In this document: positions 22,170 through 35,300 of the stretch, piece by piece
Position numbering within the stretch: position 1 is the stretch's first letter
Layout of the letters: every line of letters starts with the position of its first letter
Source of the DNA: Gymnorhina tibicen
Taxonomy: Eukaryota; Chordata; Aves; Passeriformes; Artamidae
Direction of reading: 5' to 3'
NCBI GenBank assembly: GCA_013399875.1
Contig: VXAZ01008121.1
Span: 186,001-250,000, forward strand
DNA length: 64,000 bases
Position numbers and translations under genes: made by a program
The notes under the pieces: model-generated
The model's input: the letters and a program-made list of their open reading frames with translations, nothing else
Told to the model about the DNA's origin: nothing
Databases searched by the model: none

Positions 22170-25100
22170 GGAGGGAAAAGGGAAGGGGGAAGGGGGGGGG
22201 GTTGATCTTACGCAACTGCAGACCCTCGACTTCCCCGCCCCTGGAGAAGCCTGTTCAGGGGCTTTTCGGAGGTAGGAGGGGGCTCTCCGCCTTCCTCGGG
22301 CGAGGGGCAGCTGGAGCCGGAGCGGGCGGAGTTGTCGCCGCTGCGCAGGTACCGCGCTCCCGAATCCCGCACGACCCGGAGCAGTGCAGCAAGGCGAGGA
22401 GGGGGCTTACCTGCACCGCCAGGCTTTTCGGCTGACAAGGAAACGTGCACCTAACAGGGTGATGGAAACACCTGCCCTTTTCATTAAAATTGAAAGGTGA
22501 TTACTTGGGCATTAGAGCCGTAGCCAATTATCAAAAGGCCAAATATATTAATAAATTCCGTGTTCTTGTACAGAAGATGTTAATGTAACAGATGGGTTTA
22601 AGAGATACAGGTATTTCTCCCAACAATTCCGCTGGCAAAATATTTTTAGCAATGTTTTGTTATTAGTGTGCCTGTGGATAAGCATTCTCTTCCTTCATAT
22701 ATTGGAAAGTTCAGATCTCAGAGGTATCAGCAGCTCTTTACAAAGAATAAAAAGGTATACATATTTTATAACCAGAATATGATATGCAACAGATTCATCA
22801 CAGAGAAAAATAAGTGTATGTGGAAGCTCAGTCTTTGTAAAATACATAATCACTGTCCCTTTCAGAATGTGTGCTTACTAGTAGTTGTTTCTGACACATT
22901 TTCAGAGTCATTAGTTTTCACTACTACCCTATTACTTGACAGAGTGCCTTTCCTTTTTAAAGAACATAGTTCATTTAAGAACATCAGTTCACTTGAAAGA
23001 TCTTCTAGTACAGCGTTCAAACAGCACAATCCATTTCAGGTTTGGGGACTGCGATCCATTCTAATTAAAACTTTAATTATGTTTTTCTCCATTCAAACAA
23101 AGCATGAAGTAGTCTGGGCTAATGTTGCTGTCGAGGAAAAGTAAGGAAATGTTCTTCATCTTGGTTATGGGTTATCCCTGCATTTTAATTAAGGACTGAA
23201 TCCTTAATCTTGTTATTTATCCACAAACTTTTATGACATAAGGCTGCAATATTTAACCAGTTTTCTAGGTTGCCCTGTCTTCTTGCCCCATACAAAAGTA
23301 TACCTGCACACAGAATTACACCACTGATTTTGCAACGTGCTCCTTTCTCCTTGTTCTGGAACATCCACTTGTTGCCAGCACATCAGCTGTGTCGACAGGC
23401 AACATCTACTTCGGAGTATCACAGCGTTATGTAACCCACAACACAGAGCAAACGCCAGAGATGTCTCCGCCACTGTCGATCCTGTTGTGTGGTTCACTGT
23501 ATGCCTTCCCCTGGCGTATTGTGCAAGAAGAGTCACAGCTGATACCACCCCACAGCACCAGCCAGAAGGAAAACTGTGCTCTGGCCAGAATGATGAGGCC
23601 AAGTCTGCCCAGAATGTGATGGGGCAGGGTAGGGCAGAGCAGAGCAGAGGAAATCAGGCTGGCTGTGCAGGATGGAAGCGGTGCAATGCCGCTGGCTTTG
23701 GAAAAGGCGCCACGTGTCCCAGGGTGCGACATCCTGCTGACTGCAGCATGTCTGGGGTCTGGGGGGATCCCAATGTGCCTTCCAGCAAGGTCCATTGTGG
23801 TGCTACAGGCCTCTTGACTTTTCTTTCTGTCTACACTCAGCATAGCTGCAGGAAGACTCTAAATCTAAGAATATAGGTTCCCTTAACAAACACATGAACA
23901 TGGTGAACTTTGTTGTGGGTGATCCTGTAATTGTTTACATTTCAAGCTGTTGTCCTGGTTCTGTTTTTCAGTATTGGAATTGTAATATTATGTCTGTCTG
24001 CACAATGGATTCCTAAGCTTTTTTTAATTGTATCTGTGCCTCATGCTCCCATCTTAGGTATTCAGTTCTGTCAACTTTTGCAGATTCCCATAGATTTCCA
24101 GAATTTTATGTCATTTGGCCAAAAAGTGCTGGCTTATCCTTTAATTGTGAATCAAACAGCAATGTACACTAATTGAAGATAGAGTTAAAAAATTTAAAAT
24201 ATGGTACACAGATTTGGTTTTAAAGTCCTAGGAAGTGAAATACATAGCGCTTACCCTGAGCAGCTGTGCTCCTTGTCTGTAATGTTAAACATTGTCAGTA
24301 TCGGTCTTCATCTTTTTGTTTCAATAAGTATCGTTTTACAGTGTGCATTGGAGCTAAATACTCTTTGTCATTTGAGTGGTCTGTAAAGAAGCTTGTTTCC
24401 AGGTGGGTTTGATTGCCCAGGGATTCTTTGTATTCCTTTAATTTTGTCTTACATTAATAGAGAAAAGCAACTGTGTGATCTTCCTGTGTTATTTCTCATG
24501 TGTAATTTTGATTCAGACTACTCTGTAATGAGCCTAGACGATTTCATCTGTCCCCATTTTCTGTTTTACCTGCATTTGCACACCTTTTGCCATTCTCTAC
24601 ATCTTTGGGATTTTTTTTCTTCCTTCGGAGCTAGTTTTGTTCCTTCTTTTTGTGTGCATTCATTGCATCTTTGGATCACTTTCCGCCTTGCCAATTATCT
24701 TCTTTGCTGTTTATTTCTTTCTTGGGAAAGACCATGGTTTACTCCATAGCTTCTCTTCATGGCATTGCTGAAAGCGCTGTGTGGTACAGGAATGCAGCAC
24801 CAACAGGGAAGGCTGTGAGCATTTGCTGTGCTGGAAGATGTAAGGATTCACATGGGCTCCCATCACAGGGCGGCGCTTTCTTACCTCAGCTCCAACTACT
24901 TGTCTTTATTCATAGAGAGAGAATCTTATCTTTTGAATTTTTTACTATTGGTCTGAGAGTAATAGCTATAAACCTTTTCAAAGGAAATTAAACAGATGAT
25001 AAAAGGATGCTTGTTCATGGAATACAAAATCTCAGGGTAGTGCTACAAATCCATATTGCTTTTTAAGTTATAAAGTGCGAAGAATATATATGTATTTTTT

Positions 25101-25229
25101 CTTTTTTAACTATGCGGATGTTATCCACAGAGTCTCTGCTTTCAAGAGCTTTTCCACATTTGGATGTGAATGTGACTCAAAGGAAAATAATACACATGTA
25201 GGAAATTAAGGCAGATTATTAGAGATGGT

Positions 25230-25257
25230 TTCACAGATGAAAGTTGAAAAAAGTAAG
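25230..25257. repeat. 28-bp dispersed exact repeat, copy 1
   Basis: The 28 bases starting TTCACAGATGAAAGTTG are identical to 26992-27019, 1762 bases downstream, while flanks differ. No known family was recognised. Confidence 0.9.
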
Positions 25258-25757
25258 TAGTTTCAAGGAGACAGTTGAAGGAGAAAGAGAAAAAATCACT
25301 TCATAGACAAATTCACTGATGTATTTATAAAAATATCAAGCTGTTTTTCTTTGTGATTATCCCCCTGAGGAAGGTAAGGAACAGAATATGTTGTGTAAAA
25401 TAACTTGTAAAACCACAGCTAATTGAAATAAAAGGTGCTCCTTGGGAGTGAAAGGACAACTGCATCTTTTGTTGGACTAAGCATGATGTATTCTAAAATT
25501 ATGATATTAAGGACAAAGGAATAAGCATTACAGATACTACTGAAATTTTTCTCCCTGAAATAAACCCCATGAAGTCCTATTTTCAATCAGTTTTCATCAG
25601 TCATGTTTTCACAGACTGTAAAAATTTAATGGAATGCATTATAACTTTCTCAGTTTCACTCTTCTGAAAAAGCAGGAGTTTGCTATGAGTTTGTCAACAA
25701 CCTATGAGCTTTGAAGTAATGAGAAGTGATAATTTGAGATTACCAAGTGAATCTTTT

Positions 25758-25832
25758 AAGATAATTATAATAAAATAATTCCTTAATAGGAAGATAATTA
25801 TAATAAAATAATTCCTTAATAGGAAGATAATT
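25758..25832. repeat. 33-bp tandem repeat, about 2.3 copies
   Basis: The unit at 25758-25790 is repeated exactly at 25791-25823 and begins a third time at 25824-25832. It is AT-rich. Confidence 0.95.
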
Positions 25833-25954
25833 TTAAAATCACTTTATCATTACAAAGCCATTTGAGGAAGATTATCTACACAATCCACATTAAAAAGTCT
25901 GAGTTGATGTGCAGGAAAAAAGATGTAATGGTGATTCTTACAGCTTTTACACTC

Positions 25955-25989
25955 ATATATATATATATGTATGTATGTATGTATGTATG
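25955..25989. repeat. (TA)n(TGTA)n compound microsatellite
   Basis: An AT dinucleotide run passes into ATGT/GTAT tetranucleotide repeats. Confidence 0.95.
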
Positions 25990-26991
25990 AGATACTAAAC
26001 TTTTTGGTTAAAATGACTTTTAATCACTTTTGGCTAAAAGTAGTTTTAATTTTAAATAATTGATGATTTCAGAGAAGCATCATTGTTTTTATGCAGCACT
26101 ATTAAATACCAGAAAAAAGCATTTTACTTATTTCTTGTTCACTAACTTAGACTTTCTCAAAGTTCATTTATGAAAATTTAAAAACTCCATAATGGTAAGA
26201 CTTATAAGTGGTGTTGAAAATTTTTTTTGGTCCTGTCAAGGTATTTTTATACAGTACTTAGGCAAAAAAAATAGTATACTCCCAATGAGTTGAATCAAAC
26301 AATATAATAACAACCAATGGGATTACTTTGGTTGTTCAAGCTTTGACTGTACAAGTCAAAATATATAATCAGGAAGAAAACAAGTTGTGACAGTAATTTG
26401 TAGAGTTTTTAGACTAATAAGGCTCTAAAACTTTTGACGAAAATTACTTTTATTAGTTTTAACTTCTAGCTAAATAGAAATTTGTGTGTTAGAGAGGAAA
26501 GCTCTTAGATTCATAAATGTTTAAATCTGCAAGGGAGATTAATGAACATTTTAATCATGTCTAGCTGAGGCCATAGCATTTGACTAAGCGAAGCCTCTAC
26601 TCTCCTGTTGATGAAACACATACAAATTTTGGGGGGAAAAGAAAATCAGTCTTGATTTAAAGACCATAGAGAATGGAAAATATAGCTCTGTTCTCTTTGA
26701 GCTTTTTTAGTAACTAATTATCCTTAGTCTTAAAATGTCTTGGTTCTGGACTTCACTACAAGTTCTTGAGCCAATCAATCCCCAAAATAGTTGAAAAAAA
26801 AAATCTAAAATGGATCAGCTGTTCAGCCAGGTATGTGTACACTACCTATGAGTAGATTTTAATATCTAAAAATAATTTCACAAAGATAATATGTTACTGA
26901 TTTTTTTTTAATGAAAGTATAGTGTTCTATAAAACACTATATATAAACACTTCATATAAAACATTTTTACTCAAAAGTAGATATTAAATCA

Positions 26992-27019
26992 TTCACAGAT
27001 GAAAGTTGAAAAAAGTAAG
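26992..27019. repeat. 28-bp dispersed exact repeat, copy 2
   Basis: Identical, in the same orientation, to 25230-25257. Confidence 0.9.
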
Positions 27020-27781
27020 GTGGAATCAAATAGCAGTGAGGAGACGTGAAAATGATCCTTTTTGTGGACTGCATTTGAGAGTATATGTGATTTAATTAGA
27101 CTTTATTCAGAGTGGAGTAGTCTAAAATTAGAAAATATTGTTTATAAAAGCTCTTACAATGCAGCATATTTCTCTGTACTCTTATCTGCTATATTTAGAA
27201 ATATAAAGTAACTGAAGACTCTTAGAGAATGAAATCTGAGATATTAGTTAGTAGTTAGAATTAAAATGCTTTTGTTTTCTTAGTGGAAGTTGGTATATGT
27301 AGAGGAAAAAGTTAAGATTTTCTAAAGTTAGTGCAAGTGAACATTTTAACAAGTTTTTGAGCACTGAAAATAAAATCAGCTTATATAATGAATAATGCTG
27401 CAAAAAGTTATTTGTGCAAGTATTAACAGCCAGCACATATCCAGTCAATTTCATTACAGTCGATGTTCTTTCATTACAGAAATATATACTGCATTATTTT
27501 AAGCAGTCATTTTTCCTTTTAAATATACATTTTCTAAAACCATTGAAATGAATACCAACATTCATGAATGTTCTTGAAATTCGTGTTTTGAATGTCATAG
27601 AAGGCTTTCAGTTTGGAAGTTTGATAGCCTGAAAAGGGATTTTAGTTTGATGCATGAAACATCTGATGATACTGATGATTTTTGCGAACCAGACTGACTT
27701 ATACAAAAGGACTGCATCTTCAAATGTCCAACAAAGTTTGACCTGTATTTTTCACCTCTTTTTTTTCTTTTTATTGGGCTT

Positions 27782-27830
27782 TTGTTGTTGTTGTTGTTGT
27801 GTTGGGGGTTTTTTGTTTGTTTTTTTTTTT
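27782..27830. repeat. (TTG)n and T-rich low-complexity tract
   Basis: Five to six TTG units are followed by GGGGG and a T-run. It is the same style of G/T-only sequence as 61215-61423, at a smaller scale. Confidence 0.9.
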
Positions 27831-29324
27831 AATCTGGCTTGGATATGTCTCATTGACCACAAGTAAGGTTGAACAATGCTCTACAAAGAGCTCCAGAGGA
27901 CTTGGAATCTGGTCCCTGCCATCCATGCAAAATGAGAAAACTTAGAAGACTAGTATGAAATCAGCATGTTACATGTTTAACCTTGTTAAAACTTTATATC
28001 ATGCATCGTTAAATAAAGAGATTCAAATAATTACAAACTGTTTTTTCCATATACGTAAATATTCTTGCTTCCTTCTGTCAGTGAAATCCTAACAATACAC
28101 CAGTATTATTGAAATGCCAAAGTGGTTAACAGAAGTAGCTTCTAAGACTCCATTGTCCTCCTTAGGTATGGTAAAAAGACCACAAAGTATCCTTGATCAT
28201 TCTTCATAAATAGCTTTTGTTTGCAAGAGTTGTCCCCCACACTGGGTGAGTTCTTAGCTATTTAGTTCAATGGCTGTTGTTTATCCATTTTAATTCCTGT
28301 TTGGGAAAATAGGATGGTTGGAAGGGGTTATGATGTTTTTACATTTTTCTCAAGTGTCTGCCACAAAGAGGTGCTACTGGAACACAGATCAGTAAGTAAC
28401 ACCTTTTTCTACGTGGTTTAAGAGGTGAACGTTACTCAATTGGCTTCCCACTCTGTTATATGAGAATGTAATCTCGAAGTGTCAACAAGTACTAACTGCC
28501 TCGTGTCTTATCTTATCCTTAGCTTTTACTGATCCCTTTTTTCCTCCCTCTCTGGCTCTGCTTCCTGTCTTTGATTCTGCTCCAAAGGTCTCCTGTTGCC
28601 TGAGAGCCTCCCTCTCCTTGACGATATTGGCTGTGTGTGTTTAACCATGGTGGATGCCTCCTTCATCTTGCATTTTAGCTGTGGTTTTGTGTTTGTTTTT
28701 TAAACAGTGAGCGTTATAAAACAAGGATCTGGCCTTTGCATATGTTCTAGAAAGTGCAGCTGTAGGTACAGTGCTGTGAGGGTAAAATACTTATATTAAA
28801 ATTCTAACAACATACATGGTATATACTGTACCTACAACCTGTGCAGAAAGATGAGGTGCATGTACAGGGATTTCATAGAGTGACTTTGAATCAATCCATG
28901 CCAGATAGCAATGACTGGATTTGTCTCCTGCAGAGCTAATTAGGATACATTCATACACGTTCTGCTTCCCCCCAGTGGGGCTGTTCACAGTGGCAAAGCC
29001 AGAGAGTTGGAAGCTGGCTGAAGCACACACTCTTCTCCAGCTGTTGGGCTGTAGTGTAGGTACATCCTAGAATATGTCCTAAACAGCTGGGTTTATATCT
29101 AGAAATCTCTAGATATGTACCAGGTGTCTTGTATTTTCAAAGAGAAGTCTAAGAAGTCACAGTACAATGTAAACAGATGTTGAGTACAGCTGTGTTCTTT
29201 CTGTGTGTCTGTCTGCTTTTTCTGTTGAATCGCTCTCTTCAGTGCCTTAACTCTGTATCACAGTGCAAGACCCAAGATGTTCTTGTAAATCTGCAGAGTA
29301 GAAACACAGCTTATGTATTTCTTT

Positions 29325-29346
29325 TCCTTTTTTTTTTTTTTTTTCC
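29325..29346. repeat. Poly(T) run
   Basis: About 17 consecutive Ts, possibly the poly(A) tail of an old minus-strand retroposon, but no body was recognised beside it. Confidence 0.7.
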
Positions 29347-32300
29347 CTGGGTTGTGGAAGGAAGATTCAATATAGGAAACTGGAAATGTTACAATAATTT
29401 AGCAAAACATACTCTGTGGTTTTTATTCCTGCAGAGTGCTATAAATAGTTCTATTGTATGTACCTATCATCTAATGCCTATCATCTACATTGTCAATTTG
29501 CTTAACAAAATCTATCAATGCAAGCCCTTCAATTACAAAGCAGTTTGCTTTCTTTAGATGAGAATGAGCTAGAGAACTGTTGGCTAGTTACTTCTATTGT
29601 TTGTGAGATATATTATTTTAGATTATTACCTCCTTCAAATGTTTGTAACCAACTGTAGATTTTTTAATAATGTGCAACTATAAATAAATGAAAAAAATGT
29701 AACAAGGTTCTGAATTGTTGCATGAGAAATCTGTGGTAAATGTAAAATACAAGAGTAATTTTTATTTCAGTATCAAACAGTCCTATCATTACTTTGTGTT
29801 GCTGTTTTAATGTTGGTGAAATACAGCTAGTCAATTTTAAATTAAAAAAATAACCCTGGAACTTTGTGTGCTTCAAATATATGAAAAATAACTGTCTGAC
29901 TATGACTTGAGTTTTAGTGGGTGTCTTGCATTGCACAGTCGGCTGAGGAGGAGACAGAGATATTTTTAAAATTGCTCTTTCTTCCATATAAATTGCAAGG
30001 TCTTGCAATATGTGACTCATTTCAGCTGCTAGCATCTCCCTGTTGCCAACAGGAGTGTATTAGTGAAGACCAATAACAATATTTCAATGTCAGCTCATCT
30101 CCAGATAAAAGAAAGAGTTCATGAAATGTTCAAGGTTGTTCTGGTGTTATATGTAACAGAGATAGCTGGAGATTGTAATTCTTGTATTGCCCAGTAAACC
30201 CCACCATTTACTGCTGACAGCATTGATACATTCAGAAGGTCATCAACATCTGAAGCTGTGTGAGACAACTAACATACTCCCTTATCTTTGCAACTCTGCA
30301 TTTCGTCACTCAGTAACTTACAAGGTTCTCAATTCTGTGAAGACCTACACAGCTGCTTGCAGTCATTTCAGTCTTGTACTTCTGCTTTCCTTTGAAAATA
30401 CCTTCAAGAAGACTGCAGAAATTAGCATTTTTGGTTTGTTCTGAATGAACAGAGTTAGTGGTATCACTCTGGCCACTTGACTAATGAGGTACTCCTGCAT
30501 AAACATTGAATCTTGAGAAAGAAACAATCAAACAAACAAAAGGTAGCAAATTCATACAAGTTATAGGAGCAAAGTCACTGTCTGACAGTTGTGCTATGCT
30601 AGTTTGCCATGCTTCAAAAATTAAATTACAGTAAAAGTGATTAGATGTGGTTATACAGTGAAAAGAAATGTGTGCCATCAGTGGGCAGTGGCATTAGCAG
30701 CACTGTTGACAAACACTGACATCAGGAAATCTTTAGGAACACATGAAACAATGGCTTGATGGTCATTATTATATAGTCCCATAGAGTTAAATGTGAAATG
30801 GAGATTTCTGGATCAATCCCATCCTGAAGCATCTGGACCAAAGTCCAAGGCCATACAAATGTAAGGACTCATTCTGTGAGGTGATCTGTCTGATCCCTAC
30901 TGGAAAAAACTGGATCAAGGAATGGATTTGAATAGTGCAAAGTACATACTGAACCACCAAAACATGTCTGTGAGTGACTAGATTTAAATACATGGGGAAA
31001 TCTGTTGCTTTGAACACACAGAGTTGACTAGAAATGTAGGTGTAAGTGTTCAGCAAGCTCATAGTCTAAGGAAGATGAGACTCAGGGAAAAGGAGAAGGT
31101 GTGATCATGAATCATGTCAGATGTAGGCAGGATCAGATCTGTGAGGATTTCAGTGCTAGAAAGATTAATTTTAAATGAATCAAAAAGGAATGGGGAAGCG
31201 AGGAAAAGGAGTAGGATAACGTTTGAAGATAGAAGGCAAAGGTGTCAACATCTAGGAAAGACTGAGGAGTGGTGTCTCTCACAAAAAGGGTGATTAATAT
31301 GAAAAGTACGAACAGATTCACCAGTTTTTGTGATTTTTTAGGTGTTGTGAGAAAACTTCACAGGGAAAATTTGAATTTGCAGGAAACATTGAATTTAATG
31401 ATAAATCCATCTGATTCTTGCCACTTTTCTCTGAACTGCTTTCTCTGAACTGCTTCTTCAGGTGTAATGACAGACAAGCTGTATCAGAACTTTACTAGGG
31501 CAAAAGCATCGGATTTAGGTGCTTAGAGGAAGCCCCTACTGAGCTGCCAGTGACCATCTGAGCTGTGATAACTTTTACTGTGTGTCAGATGGGTGATAGA
31601 TGTAGCTGTTGGAGAAGGTGAAGGAGAATTGAAATGGTTTTAAGTCGCATACAAATCCTAAAAATGACCACAGAAACACCCCCAGTGCAGGCTCTCTCTG
31701 GCAGTGAGCTCTGTGTGGGTGCAGGGGAATTTGCTCATCCAAAGGCATTTGTGACATGAAACTAAGTGGGGAGAAGGATTGAAAAATAAAATGTGAAGTA
31801 TTTGCATAAGACTTTATATGTTCTCTCATCATATGATTCATTGATCTTATGATTGAACAGCTGCTCTTAAAAATTCTGATTTTCTGAAGTAAAAACCTGT
31901 TTGGAGAGCTGATTTTGAAGTATTTATGTGACAAGTTGCTCATTGTTTTGCATTTGTATTTATGTGCCATGTAATTTTTCACTGCTGATGTCAGTTTTGA
32001 ATGGGATATGACAACTACGGTATTGGCAACTTTATAAAATTTAAGATGATTTATTCACTTAGTATTACATGATGATGCAGAAGGCAGAAACATACCTTGT
32101 CCAAGAGCTTTTAGAGAATTGATGGCAAAGCAGAGGATGGAATCCCAAACTCTTATTCTCAGAGAGCTGTAGACCCTATTTTACCCATATGCTTGACCAC
32201 GGTGCTATAAATGAAGTTCCTGTCACAGGAGGAGCTCAGTTAGCACTGATAAATTGAAAGAGATTGTACAAAACCTCAAAAATGTTGTAGTTGTTACAAG

Positions 32301-35300
32301 TCAAGGTGGAAAAACATTTGGCAAATGTGTAAATTTTTCACCTCTGCGTATTTCAGTGCCATACATCAGTAAATGCCAATCTCTGCCTCAAAAGAGTTGT
32401 CCATACAGTTCTGCTATCATTCCCATATCAATGATTGTCTTCTGACAGAGAGACAAGTAGTACAAGATTTGCTGGGGGAGCGACCACATCTGGTTTTAAA
32501 AGAATGAAGACGCAAGACTAGAAATTTGGATGAAAGCGGTGTCCCACTGAACTTCTGATGTGGCACTGGTCTACCGTGAGTGAAATGTGATGTCTGGTTT
32601 CCCCAGCACCAGCTGATCTACATTCCTGGCAGCAGGAAGGGGAACGTGGCACCAACTTGAGCTGAGCTCTCCATCCAGCCCAACCCAGCCTTTCCTGGCA
32701 GGGCTCTATGGTCACATCTGCTAGAAAGGGAGGTTTTCCCTGTTGCCTCACTTTCCTATTACCCTTCCTATTTTTTTTTTTTTGTGGTTTACCTCACTCA
32801 AATGACCCTTTTTTCTTTTTCTGGGTGAAGAGGCATGACCAGTTTTTTCTTACCTACCTTGCACATGGCCACACAAATCCTGGGATATACACAAGATGTT
32901 AGGCAAGGAGTTCTTTCCAAAAATGAATATGGTTCTTTGGAGAGTGTAACCTCTTTTGGCAGCAGAACTGGATTGTGTCAGATTAAAATTGGTATGTAAT
33001 CATGCCATGGTGCAATGGGAGCAATACAGAGCTGTGATCATTGTCTGCCTGTGACCTGTTCCTGAGGCTTGTCTTTCCTCCTGGCTCTCTGAGGTACTTG
33101 GTAGGAAGCTAAACATTTCAGTTTAGTAATACTGGCAAACCTTATAAATTCTTACAGGAGAAAGTGACTGTGTGTAGTTGATGAACTAAAAATTTAACAA
33201 AAGTATTTAATCAGTAATAATAAGTAATAAAAATAATAAATATTGTATGCCTTAAATTTAAATCATTAGTATCAGCACCAGTCTAATTTTGGAATATTTA
33301 TAAAGTGGAAATAAGAAGGTATTTACATGCCTTCCATGCTTTTGCTGGTGAGATCTGTCGGGTGGTGTTGTGATAATAAAGATCGACTTGGACTACAGCT
33401 GATGAGGAGTAAACTGCAGGGCATGGACTGGGCTCATTAAGTAGATAGTGAAGAGGTGCACCTCTCCATTATTTCTGGGTTTTAATTACGCTGGATTAAT
33501 TACATAATTACATTCTATTTACATATAATTCTTATGTCAGTTTTAATTATTAGTTTAGCCATAGTCCTTGACGTAATTTTCCTTTTTAGGCTTTTGCATA
33601 AAAAATACAGGTGTCAACATGCTCATTGCACATGCACACAAGGTTGTCAAAGTACTATGAGAAAATAAAGTCCGACCAGTTTCTCCTTTGGATCTGAAGT
33701 TATCCCGTACAAAGAAGCATGAGACTGACCCCTGTGCTTTGTACCATACAACTAAATGGTAAAGCTCTCCTATAATGTACAGCCAAATTCAATTTTAGAC
33801 AGGCTTTGTAGCTTTTCCCCTTGGACATGTGCAGCATTACCTGGAAACCACTTTGAGTGTGAATGAACAGACATGTGAAAATTTCTCAGTCCAGTGCAGA
33901 GAACAGGCATAACCAGTTACATTCTGCTAATCCACGGGCTGTGCCTGAGATTTGTCACTGCAGTAAGCGTTGGCAGGAGTGGCTATTACCTGCTCTTGCT
34001 TGTTTCAGAGGGGCATGGGTGTGACAATGTAAAGACCAAGACCTGGTAAAAATAGTGTTTTTAGAAGTACTAGAGCAGAAGAAAATAAAAGGTATGTATT
34101 TTATGTGGAATGGTCCATAAGTTGTGTGCTTCCTCTTTTTACTTTGAAAAATCCCTTATTTCTTTGGCCAACTGTAGGTGATCCTTTCTTCCCATTTATG
34201 ATTATGGCAAAATATCTAAAAATTGAGTCATTTGAGCACCAATCATGCTGGATATAAGCCATATATTCATATATATTCAACTCCATCAGGCTCCATCAAG
34301 TTGTTATTAAGTGCTGTCAGCCAAGTCCACATTATGGAAGACAAAAGGAGAAAATCTGCCATGTGTAAGAGTTGGTTGTACAATTTCTTTTCAGCACATC
34401 AAGACTCAGGAGCTTGTACAGCAAACTTTCCACTTTAGGTGTGTAGTCTAAAAGTAGCACTGCAAAGTCTGGTTGTTTTTCAACGAAAGAACTTGCCGGT
34501 TTTATTCTGCTCCTGTACCTTCAGACTGTTCAATGGGACTTTTTATCACTCTAAATGAAAAATTTAAATGTATGCTTCAGCTGTAGTGGGACTTTTCTTT
34601 GGCTGGAACAGCCCTGCATCCCATGGCTAGCTGAAAGGGCTCAGTCACTTGATACTTCACTTATTTTTTCTGCCAGAAGCACTTTGACAGCACATGCCTT
34701 AATGTGTCACTGCAGTATAACTTGTTCCCAGGGGAGCAGATGAACAAGCAGGGAGGAAATGATCATCCTGCCTCTCTTCCCGGGCAGCTTGCATCGATTA
34801 GTAGGCAAGGCTGCTCCCTGCACTCTGCCATTCCTGCAAGGATTTTCCATGTCTATCTTCCACTCAGCCAAAATCAAAACAAGCTGCAAGTAGTGGAAAG
34901 GCAGAATACCGCTGGTGGGAAGTGGCAAGCAGCCCTTCCTATGGGGAGCAGATGAAGTAGCTTTACAAAAAGATTATGATAGGAATATATTCACTAGCAT
35001 GAAGCTTACTCAACCTGTCTCAATTTTTTCTCTTAAGTTTATCAGATGGTTTCTTCTAATTTTGTGTCAGGTATAATCTCCTGTGCATCTGCATTGCATA
35101 TATTACCTTATGTCTAGACTGCTTTCGACTGGAATAAATATTTTCTTGGCTGGGGAGTAGTGGTGTGGACTGAAGCACAGAGGATGCTGTTGATGTCCTG
35201 TTTCTGCATCTGCTGTGGGCACAGCCAGCCAGCAGCAGGTGTCTGCCTTGGGCAGGCTGTGGAGAGCTGTCCTGGGGACAATCCCAGCAGCTGGGGCAGT

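Larger units (their letters stand above)
19758..22440 (+). promoter_or_regulatory. VSNL1: CpG island: presumed VSNL1 promoter and non-coding exon 1
   Basis: The base composition switches abruptly from AT-rich to very GC- and CpG-rich at about 19758 and back at about 22440; no other block in the window behaves this way. It lies upstream of, and in the same direction as, the VSNL1 start-codon exon, so it is the natural promoter and exon 1 candidate. A TATA-like TATAAA sits at 20431-20436 and an AT-rich patch at 20944-20980. Possible + strand donors are CGCA|GTAAGT (GT at 20105), CAG|GTGGGA (20996), CCG|GTGAGA (21747), GAG|GTAGGA (22272) and CAG|GTACCG (22349). None can be chosen without a transcript. 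The long open frames here reflect few stop codons in GC-rich DNA, and several run through N characters. The block is also mis-scaffolded (see the assembly entries), so spacing within it is unreliable. Confidence 0.85.

Noticed and set aside
21533..22435. 300-codon frame, the longest in the window
   Set aside because: About 94 codons are X from the gap, and part of the rest is the duplicated contig end. It is not evidence of a protein.
19639..22450. Many overlapping open frames of 70-300 codons on both strands in the GC-rich island
   Set aside because: Low stop-codon frequency in GC-rich DNA explains them. They are Pro/Arg/Gly/Ala-rich, overlap in several frames, and several read through Ns. 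None resembles a known protein.
22668..23144. 158-codon plus-strand frame just downstream of the island
   Set aside because: There is no known motif, the composition is AT-rich, and no plausible exon boundaries were seen. It is best explained as chance, though transcript data could test it.
23337..23876. 179-codon plus-strand frame with overlapping minus-strand frames of 123 and 138 codons
   Set aside because: Open frames on both strands without a recognisable domain, in a locally GC-richer patch.
25365..25480. Possible ancient SINE-like tail (CCTGAGGAAGG ... AAAAGGTGCTCC)
   Set aside because: The resemblance to older amniote SINE tails is weak and from memory; no tRNA-like head was found.
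29325..29346. Poly(T) as evidence of a processed pseudogene
   Set aside because: No coding-like sequence is recognisable on the minus strand beside it and no target-site duplication was seen.
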